Shown: piece by piece, positions 1 to 62,595 of the stretch
Layout of the letters: every line of letters starts with the position of its first letter
How positions within the stretch are numbered: position 1 is the stretch's first letter
DNA from: Pelecanus crispus
Taxonomy: Eukaryota; Chordata; Aves; Pelecaniformes; Pelecanidae
Direction of reading: 5' to 3'
NCBI RefSeq assembly: GCF_030463565.1
Contig: NC_134644.1
Span: 97,336,765-97,400,764 of the forward strand
DNA: 64,000 nt
Program-made: the position numbers and the translations under genes
Notes under the pieces: model-generated
Seen by the model: only the letters and a program-made list of their open reading frames with translations
The model's database searches: none
What the model was told of the DNA's origin: nothing

Positions 1-387
1 GAGGAGGAAGGAGCAGCAGAGACAATGCATGATGAACTGGCCGAAACCCCCATTCCCCGTCCCCCTGCACCACTCAGGGGGAGGAGGTAGAGAATTCAGG
101 GAGCGAATTTGAGCCTGGGAATAAGGGAGGGGTGGGGGGAAGGTGTTTTAAGATTTAGTTTTTATTTCTCATTACCCTACTCTGATTTGACTTGTAATAA
201 ATTAAATTAACTTTCCCCAAGTTGAGTCTGTTTTGCCTGTGATAATAATTGCTGAGTGATCTCTCCCTGTCCTCATCTCGACCCAGGAGCCTTTCGTTAC
301 ATTTTCTCTCCCCTGTCCAGCTGAGGAGGGGAGTGATAGAGCAGCTTTGGTGGGCACCTGGCATCCAGCCAGGGTCAACCCACCACA
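1..387 (+). mobile_element. 3' part of an LTR (ERV, family distinct from the TGTCCTGG LTRs)
   Basis: The segment ends in CCACCACA at 387, a canonical CA end. It has an AATAAA polyadenylation signal near 197-202, followed by pyrimidine-rich sequence, as in the R/U5 part of a retroviral LTR. The wording (GTGGGCACCTGGCATCCAGC near the end) is one I recognise as a widespread avian LTR. The left end lies outside the window, so I cannot say whether this is a solo LTR or the 3' LTR of a provirus. Confidence 0.6.
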
Positions 388-765
388 GCTTTGGATACAG
401 ATTTTAAAGGAACTCGACAGCTCACAAATTATAATAAAATAATGTCTGATTATTTTTCCGTTTAGGTCATACAGACTCTAGATATGCTACATAGATATTA
501 TTATTGTTTAATCTGCCCCCACCACCCTGGTCTTTAGGGTTCTCAGTTTTATTTCTCATTTGCTCCTGTATTCGAGCAATTCAAGTTTATGCATATCTCA
601 ACATGTAGACTGCTGTTGTAAGTCAACTGCAATGTGAGTACTACTCATTAAATATGGTGTCCTTACAAGAGACAACAACAAAAAACCCAATAACCATGAG
701 CAGAATCTCAAGGCAAGAGAAAGTTAGAAATTTAATAATTATAATACAGTGCAGTGTATAGTATT
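388..765. other. Intergenic AT-rich spacer
   Basis: AT-rich sequence between two LTRs. I see no gene, RNA or repeat that I can name. AGTAT at 761-765 is the probable left target-site duplication of the following LTR. Confidence 0.6.
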
Positions 766-1899
766 GTTGTGGTTTAACCCCAGCTGGCAACTAAGCACCA
801 CACAGGCGCCCACTCACTCCCCACCCCGGAGGGATGGGGGAGAGAATCAGAAGAGTAAAAATGAGAAAACTCGTGGGTTGAGATAAAGGCAGTTTAATAG
901 GTAAAGCAAAAGCCGCACACGCAAGCAAAGCAAAACAAGAAATTCATTCACTGCTTCCCATGGGCAGGCAGGTGTTCAGCCATCTCCAGGAAAGCAGGGC
1001 TCCATTACGTGTAATGGTTACTTGGGAAGACAAGCGCCATCACTCTGAACGTCCTCCCCTTCTTCCTTCTTCCCCCAGCTTTATATGCCGAGTATGATGT
1101 CATATGATATGGAATTTGGTCAGGTGGGGTCAGCTGCCCCAGCTGTGTCTCCTCCCAACTTCTTGTGCACCCCCAGCCTACTCACTGGTGGGGTGGGGTG
1201 AGGAGCAGAGAAGGCCTTGACCCTGTGTAAGCACTGCTCAGCAACAACGAAAACATCCCTGTGTTACTGTCCTGGGTTCAGCTGGGATAGAGTTAATTTT
1301 CTTCCTAGTAGCAGGCATAGTGCTGTGTTTTGGATTTAGTAGGAGAAGAATGTTGATAACACACCGATGTTTTTAGTTGTTGCTGAGTACTGCTTATGCT
1401 AGTCAAGGACTTTTCAGCTTCCCATGCTCTGCCAGGCGTACAAGAAACTGGGAGGGGGCACAGCCAGAATAGCTGATCCAAACTGACCGAAGGGCTATTC
1501 CATACCATATGATGTCATGCTCAGTATAGAAGCTGGGGGGGGTTGGCCAGGGGGCAGCCATCGGTCGGCGGGTGGTGAGCAATTGCATTGTGCATCACTT
1601 GCTTTGTATATTGTTATTATCATTATTATATTGTTATTATCATCATTACTATTTTACTTTATTTCAAGTATTAAACTGTTCTTCTCTCAACCCAGGAGTG
1701 TTTCTCACTCTTACTCCTCCGATTCTCTCCCCCATCCCATCGGGGCAGGGGGAGTGAGCGAGCGGCTGCGTGGTGCTTAGTTGCTGGCTGGGGCTAAACC
1801 ACGACAGTTACCAACACTGTTTCCAGCACAAATCCAAAACACAGCCCCATACTAGCTACTGTGAAGAAAATTAACTCTATCCCAGCCAAAACCAGCACA
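766..1899 (-). mobile_element. Old solo LTR (TGTCCTGG family), split by a later LTR
   Basis: Read on the minus strand, the LTR runs from TGTGCTGG (at 1899) to CCACAACA (at 766). The two parts, 766-1267 and 1812-1899, are one LTR of about 590 bases interrupted by the plus-strand LTR 1268-1806. Flanks AGTAT (761-765) and AATAT (1900-1904) look like a 5-base target duplication with one later mutation. The CRE-like site has decayed to TGACATCA, and the copy differs from the other LTRs at many positions, so it is older. No internal retroviral sequence is attached: it is a solo LTR. Confidence 0.85.
1268..1806 (+). mobile_element. Solo LTR (TGTCCTGG family) inserted in the older LTR
   Basis: A 539-base LTR with TG...CA ends (TGTCCTGG...ACGACA), flanked by a perfect 5-base duplication, GTTAC, at 1263-1267 and 1807-1811. 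It closely matches the proviral LTR at 61936-62502 but lacks about 30 bases before the GGTCGGCGGGTGG stretch. Its TATA box has become TATAGAAG and its CRE TGATGTCA, so the promoter looks damaged. ATTAAA at 1670-1675 is the likely LTR polyadenylation signal. Confidence 0.9.
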
Positions 1900-4404
1900 A
1901 ATATATTAGCAATACTTTAATAAATACATATCTTTCCAATATTTCACCATCAGTAACAAAATAAGATTTATAATTTGTCATTATTATTAAGAATGTAAGT
2001 ATTGTACTAGCTCTCTACTAGTTAAAAAAAAAAAAAAAGTATGGTTACTGAAAAGTTAATTTTTTCCCCTCCTCTGGTAGCCGCACTGTCTCCCTTGAGA
2101 TGTGGATATTCTACTAAAATACAATTCTGAGATTTTGTAATTATTTTTAACATCAAACGGTATTAATCAGCACAGACTGTATTAGCTTTTGCACACAAGG
2201 CACAATAAATCCAGGTTCACATATTAACTATTCATACATTATTTCTCACTTACAGGTATGTTGTAAAGCTACAGAGCAGAAACAGCAGTTATGTTCTTCT
2301 TTCAAAAATACTCTTTTCAACACTTTTGCTCCTGACTTGATGACATAGCCCAAATTTCCTTTTCAGATGACCTAACATTAATACTCTATGAAGGAGTCAT
2401 CACATGGGGAAAAGAGGGCATGAGAGACTGAATATTAAGGCAGCCTTCACCAATTACATATTCAAATCATCCCAGAATTTCAGAAAAATGAGAACCATGA
2501 ATTTCAGATTTCTGTACTGGGCTGGCCATGGGGAAATGTAATTCCATAGGTCTTGTCACTGCTGTTTATTAGAAGATTGACTTCTGACACTTCTTTGAAA
2601 ACAAAAATAAAGTAACTTTGACTGCATTTATAATATTTTAAATTAACCCTTATCCTAAATTCTTTGCCAAAAGGAGTTTTGGTATCTGGACAACAACCTC
2701 TTCTAAAACTGATACCCGTATGCTGAAAAATGTTTAATTGGACGTCAGTTTTGGCAACATTTTCCCACAAATGTCTAGAGGGACCTATGTCTAATTCCAG
2801 GCTCGTGGGAACATTTCCTGTCTCCTGGGTTTGGATGCGTGTCCTGCCCGCGTCCCTGTTCTGCAGCAGTTTGAGGCTCACACAGGCGTGCATCACCCAC
2901 CTCTGCTCTGGCTTCCATGGAGAGGATTTCCACCAAAATCCTCTATTGTTCAGCCTAGTGTTGCCTTAACTTACGCATTTCTTTTCCAATACATATTAGT
3001 TAGATTTTTATTTCAGTTATAGTGACGTGAGCCCAAAGCAACTCCATTTCATTCCAGTGGAATTATCCTGGACTTACTCTATGATAGCTGATCTCTTCTT
3101 TTTTTTTTCCTGGACAGACCTGGTTATATATGTCACATAAAAATTACTGGTCTGTCTCATAGAGAAGGTGTAATTCTTCTCTGGCTCTTAGATTCTAGTG
3201 TTTTTATGATGTAAAAACTGTAAAATTGTATCAGTGTGGACCGTATGTGCTATGGATGAACATTGTTTCCCAAGTAATGAGAACTGAATAATGTTGTTTT
3301 AAAACAACTAATAGCAGAGAAAGGAAACAACTGCCAGCATTTTCCACTCTCTTCAGTCTAGCAATCTATTGCGTTGTGCTACTAAAGAAAAGCTTAATTT
3401 CATATTGGATCTGCTAAAGAGAATAGTGCTATCAAAATTTCTGGTGCTGTAGCTGAGAGTAGTGTCTTGTGGGGTGGCTCAGTCACCTGCTTGAATATTA
3501 CTTGGTTTTGCCAGATTAATTTGTCATCACTTGCTTCATCTGTTACCTGTGAAATCAGTTCCCTAAAGAAATAGCAATCAGCTTTTCCCTCTGGGTGGGT
3601 ACCATAGCCTCTGGCTCGCCCTACAAGAGGGTGGTATGCCATCACCTCTCCTAGTCGGACAGCTTGACCTGCTGGAAATACAGAGCTTGGTCAGTTTTTC
3701 CTGAGTGTCAGGATTCGTGCACATCTCTTATGTACCACTTGCACACACATTAATACTAATCCTTCCCCAGTTTGCACCGCAGAAGTGAGGTGACTAGGAA
3801 TCGCCAGAGAAATCCACCTGCTCTGTAGTCAGCTGCTTTAATCCCTTCTGGAGAGACAGTGGGTAGGAGCAGACTGTGTGTCAAATTAACTGCCCCGGTG
3901 CGTGTTGCATGGTTTGGGTAGGAGCAGACTGTGTGTCAAATTAACTGCCCTGGTGGATGTTTCGTGGTCTACTCGCAACTTCCCAAATGAAGGAAGTATA
4001 CTTGCAAGGCACAGAGGAAGAAAGCTGAAGGAAATGTAAGTAGTAAAAGGCAAAGATTAAAACAAATGCAAATGTAGAAATGAATCCTACAGATTCTTTT
4101 TCTTGGAGTGGTTATTTACTTTGTTCTTATTCACACAGAAATAACTGTCTGGAATTTCCGTTTCAAAATGGCAGAAGTACTGTAATTAAAGTCAGATATT
4201 GTCTCTGACTTTCATTTCACCTCTTTACCTGCCTTCGACAGGATGACATATCAATGGTTTGTGTCAAGTACACATTATTTGACTTCCTCTGAAGGTTAAT
4301 TGTTTTCCAATATTTGCATATTCCAGGCATCACTGTTAATGGAAGAAAACCACTGATGGGGGCACCATAGCGTATTTTGGGGGTTAGTTCTCTTGACTTC
4401 TATT
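1900..4404. other. Intergenic region downstream of DDC
   Basis: No coding exon recognised on either strand; short open frames here look like chance. The one distinct structure is the tandem duplication at 3861-3970, listed separately. Confidence 0.55.
3861..3970. repeat. Two-copy tandem duplication, 55-base unit
   Basis: GGGTAGGAGCAGACTGTGTG starts at 3861 and again at 3916. The first 39 bases of the two units are identical except for one C/T difference; the last 16 have diverged. It lies about 1.5 kb beyond the DDC stop codon, so it may fall outside the transcript. Confidence 0.85.
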
Positions 4405-4410
4405 TTTATT
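4405..4410 (-). terminator. Candidate DDC polyadenylation signal
   Basis: This is the first canonical AATAAA on the minus strand after the DDC stop codon at 5446, implying a 3' UTR of about 1.0 kb. I see no convincing GU-rich element after it. A non-canonical signal nearer the stop is equally possible. Confidence 0.3.
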
Positions 4411-5445
4411 GTAATTTGTTATCTCATTTGTTAGCCAATTTGAGAAACAAAGAGTAACATTTTTGCCATCACATTTCTTAGCACATTTTTGTCAAAGAGT
4501 TATTACACAATGAAGTAAGCAGAATGGTAGCCATAAAAAGAAATCACAACTCTGTTTCACAGAACATAGCTTACAGATTATTTTCAAGTAATCACCGCTT
4601 ATAATAACTTGGCTAAAAACATAGAATACCAGGTAGTACACAGCTTTTGACAAAACTCTTAAGGAGCTTTTAAGAGGCCTCATTATGAATGATCAAAGTG
4701 AAAACCAATAGCCAGCATAACCTATTTGCTGACACTTGACAAAATGGCTGCTTTAAAAGGAAACCCTTTAGAAGAAAGTAGAGAGCCTGCCATAAGGTCG
4801 GTTAGTGTTCATTTAGTGCTCGCTCCCCACTGATCTGGCTATGTAATGAAGTCTTGAAGTCCTAACTTCATTTACCAAATTACCACAGCAAGCGTGCTGT
4901 GACACGATAGTGCCCCAAATCATGACAACAGCGTCTGTGCGTGCCTATTTAGATAGGACCTGAGCAGCGTCATAACCAGGTTACTGAACTTCCCCCAACT
5001 TGGATTCTTTCTGAAGTCATAGTAACGTTAAATTAATTGGTTATAACACCTCACAGTTTCATCTGTGAAGAAAAAGGAGGGGGTGTGCTAAAGGTTAATG
5101 GGGACAACAGAGGGAGCACTAACCCTTCCATTTCCATTGCCTGGTTCAGGAAATGCTCTTGATTGCAACCTGGTAAGAAATGACAGCTCAAGCCCCCATG
5201 GCTACGTGCCCCCCGCGTCTATGTGCCCCCCACCACAAGAGGAAACTACAGTACAGAGAAGGAATGGCTAAGGTTACAACACAACTTGCTGGCAAGGATT
5301 TTGCTACTGCAGCTGGGCTAGATAACAACAGGTTTTGTATTTTTTTTCCTTCATAATTTAACTTTCCCACCTGCCCCTAAAATAAAACTTGGCAACACAG
5401 AGAAAGCCAGTTAATTACCTCCTCCCCACTGCTACTTCACTGCTG
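4411..5445 (-). other. DDC: Probable DDC 3' untranslated region
   Basis: Sequence immediately after the DDC stop codon, with no other gene visible. Its extent depends on the uncertain polyadenylation signal at 4405-4410. Confidence 0.4.
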
Positions 5446-59564
<54,119 letters not shown>

Positions 59565-60732
59565 CTAAAAAAAAAAAAAACAAACAACCAAAAAAACAGA
59601 AAAGTCACTTTTGACAGAAAATACTACTAGTTTTAAACCTGCTATTCAGATGATTTATAGAATGACTCATATGGCCTTTTTGAAAAGACCATATGCTCTT
59701 TTATTTCTGCATATTAGGCCAATGCCCATACAGTGTTACATTCTGCTCCACTCCAGTATTAGCTGGACCTTGTACAGAAGTAAATCACACTCTTAAATCT
59801 TTGATGCCTAGGTCATGATGTAGATGAGATTAATACAGATAGGCTGTATCTTTAGCACAGAAGAGCAGTAGAGGCACATCGATGAAGATTCAAAAATCAC
59901 AGTTTTAATCCCCACTGCTGCTGGTTGACATAAGGATGTGGCACTGTTATGTGGCACATAATCAACTCCCTCCCGCCTTATAAAGAAGAGGTCTAAGGAA
60001 ATAGCATGCTGTGTGTCTCTATTATGATCTATAATAACAAGCTATACTAATCACAGTTATCACAGTGATCTGCTGTGCTGCCCTGTCATTTTATCTACTT
60101 CTTGCCTCAAGACATAGCTTCTTTATTCTTTTACTGTAAATGCACATGCTGTGTCATTTACAAAACCTTATTTCTTACCAAGGTGTCAGTTAGAATTCAC
60201 TTAGAGTTGATCTGCACTGTGTTTTGCAGGAGGATGTGAGGAAGCTCTGTCTGGGGCTGTCCCTCTTTCCAAGATGTTGGGCTGGAGCTCTATGTGTGCT
60301 CTGAGCTAGGCAGAGACTGTGTGGGCACAGCCAAGGTGTTGTATGGCACAGCTGAGATGACCTGGAGTTTGCCTGCAAAGTGCTGTGCAAACACAAATTC
60401 ATATTGCTCGGGTGCCTGCTCCTGCCATCCTGGTCTGCCCAACTTTTTTACTGTATGTGGCTGTGCATTCTGAGTGCTCAGTGAATACAAGGTTGAGACC
60501 ACAGTACCTAAAAAATGTCTAAGAGTCTTTATACACTCAGAGTGAGTGAGTGATACTGTTCCTTAGGATCTAGTAAGAAAATTGGCAAGTGAAACAAGGA
60601 TACTTACTGCTGGTGTAAAGAATTACTATGCTTAGTTCACATACCTTCAGATCTTCACTTTGTAAGGAAATAATTATATTGAGCACAATGTGAATATTAT
60701 GTAATTAAGAGACAATTTCTTAGGTATCAGTT
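59565..60732. other. Upstream of DDC exon 2 (intron 1 or 5' flank)
   Basis: No coding exon recognised. A non-coding DDC first exon could lie here or beyond the window; I cannot pick one out. No CpG island is apparent. Confidence 0.6.
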
Positions 60733-61379
60733 AAGAAGGCCAACAGCATCCTGGCCTGTATCAGGAATAGTGTGGCCAGCAGGAGCAGGGGGGTGATTGT
60801 GCCCCTGTACTCAGCACTGGTGAGGCCGCACCTGGAATACTGTGTCCAGTTTTGGGCCCCTCAGTACAAGAAAGACATTGAGGTGCTGGAGAGTGTCCAG
60901 AGAAGGGCAACAAGGCTGGTGAAGGGTCTGGAGCACAGGCCTTATGAGGAGCGGCTGAGGGAACTGGGGTTGTTTAGTCTGGAGAAGAGGAGGCTGAGGG
61001 GAGACCTTATCGCTCTCTACAACTACCTGAAAGGAGGTTGTAGTGAGGTGGGTGTTGGGCTCTTCTCCCAAGTAGCTAGCAATAGGACAAGAGGAGATGG
61101 GCTCAAGCTGCGCCAGGGGAGGTTTCGGTTGGAAATTAGGAAAAATTTCTTTACAGAAAGGGTAGTCAAGCATTGGAACAGGCTGCCCAGAGAGGTGGTG
61201 GAGTCACCATCCCTGGAAGTGTTCAAAAAATAGGTAGACGTGGCACTGTGGGACATGGTTTAGTCTAGTCTACCCTTGATTGGTTTAGTGTGGACTTGGT
61301 AATGTTAGGTTAATGGTTGGACTGGATGATCTTAAAGGTCTTTTCCAACCTAAATGATTCTATGATTCTATGATTCTAT
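60733..61379 (+). mobile_element. CR1 LINE 3' fragment, little decayed
   Basis: 5'-truncated CR1 starting AAGAAGGCCAACAGCATCCT. The ORF2 C-terminus is open for 153 codons from 60772 ([40 protein letters not shown]). The 3' UTR has GGACTGGATGATCTTAAAGG and ends in three ATTCTATG-type octamers. The intact frame and tail suggest a much younger copy than those in intron 2. It cannot move by itself, lacking the endonuclease and most of the reverse transcriptase. Confidence 0.95.
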
Positions 61380-61935
61380 TTATGCTAAGGATTTATAACC
61401 GAGGACATCATTTTGAGAAGGGAGACCTTTTTGGGCTTTAGCGTATTTGAATTAGTACTGGCGCATTACAAAAGAAAGACAGCATTGATAAACACCATCC
61501 TAGAGACATCTCTGCTGCTACAAATAGAGGATCTGGGATTTGTGTGGAGCAGCTGCTGCTGCTATTTAAGAAGGCAGGGTGCTGCTGTAGGTCACGAACC
61601 ACTTGGGAAAGCAAGGATCTGCACACTAGGGACTTCTAGCCCCACAGAGAATAGCTGTTCTTGTTGCTATTTTGTTAGAGTCATATTACTCTCTTTAACC
61701 ATCATGTAAGTGCTTATTTGGCTCGCTCTATGCCTTTCTGAAAGGGGAATTAGGACCTTCCTCAGATCTTGCTCCTAAGTTGCTGGAAATGCATTACCAG
61801 TAGTCATTACGGTCCTCAGAGGATTCTGATGGGCAGCTTTGTGTGTCATCTCCCCTTCGAAAGGCACTGTTTAAGCAAGCAGTTTTGTTTCTACTCCTTT
61901 ACAATCACGATTATTGCATTTCTTCAATACCTCCC
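61380..61935. other. Spacer between CR1 and provirus
   Basis: About 550 bases with no recognised gene or repeat. CTCCC at 61931-61935 should be the left target duplication of the provirus; its partner lies outside the window. Confidence 0.6.
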
Positions 61936-62502
61936 TGTCCTGGTTTCGGCTGGGATAGAGTTAATTTTCTTCCTAGCAGCAGGCATAGTGCTGTGTTTTG
62001 GATTTAGTAGGAGAAGAATGTTGATAACACGCTGATGTTTTTAGTTGTTGCTGAGTACTGCTTATGCTAGTCAAGGACTTTTTCAGCTTCCCATGCTCTG
62101 TCAGGCGCACAAGAAACTGGGAGCGGGCACAGCCAGAATAATTGATCCAAACTGGCCAAAGGGCTATTCCATACCATATGACGTCATGCTCAGTATATAA
62201 ACTGGGGGGGGTTGGCCGGGGAGCAGCGACTGCTGCTCGGGAACTGTCTGGGTATCGGTCGGCGGGTGGTGAGCAATTGCATTGTGCATCACTTGCTTTG
62301 TATATTATTATTACTATTATTATTATATTGTTATTATTATTATTTTACTTTATTTTATTTCAATTATTAAACTGTTCTTATCTCAACCCAGGAGTGTTTC
62401 TCACTCTTACTCCTCCGATTCTCTCCCCCATCCCATCAGGGTAGGGGGAGTGAGCGAGCGGCTGCATGGTACTGAGTTGCTGGCTGGGACTAAACCACGA
62501 CA
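61936..62502 (+). mobile_element. 5' LTR of an endogenous retrovirus (TGTCCTGG family)
   Basis: A 567-base LTR from TGTCCTGG to CCACGACA. It holds a CRE at 62179-62186, TATATAAA at 62194-62201, an ATT/ATC-rich stretch at about 62300-62350 and ATTAAA at 62366-62371. It is followed at once by a leader with a primer-binding site and an open reading frame, so this is a 5' LTR and not a solo one. Transcription would run away from DDC, starting about 2.6 kb upstream of the DDC start codon. Confidence 0.93.
62179..62201 (+). promoter_or_regulatory. LTR core promoter: CRE plus TATA box
   Basis: A perfect CREB/ATF palindrome, TGACGTCA (62179-62186), lies seven bases before TATATAAA (62194-62201). The pair is also intact in the LTR at 56763-57304 and is mutated in both LTRs at 766-1899. 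Confidence 0.7.
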
Positions 62503-62510
62503 GTCCTTTT

Positions 62511-62528
62511 TGGCGCCCAACGTGGGGC
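62511..62528 (+). other. Primer-binding site, tRNA-Lys (CTT type)
   Basis: TGGCGCCCAACGTGGGGC is fully complementary to the 3' end of tRNA-Lys1,2, the primer used by several betaretroviruses and lentiviruses. It begins 8 bases after the LTR end instead of the usual 0-3. That supports an ERVK-like name by primer. Confidence 0.9.
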
Positions 62529-62595
62529 ACGAAGGGTTTGAGATAAGAACAGATTAACTAGAGTGTATTAAGGAATCTGTTAACAGTTGCCGGTC

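Noticed and set aside
60733-61935. DDC promoter or first exon directly upstream of exon 2
   Set aside because: This stretch is a CR1 fragment and unremarkable spacer. Nothing identifies a transcription start, and mammalian DDC first exons lie several kilobases upstream of exon 2.
61936-62557. Open frames across the proviral LTR (about 90-100 codons)
   Set aside because: They run through LTR regulatory sequence and the ATT-rich tract; the same frames occur in the other LTR copies, so they are not genes.
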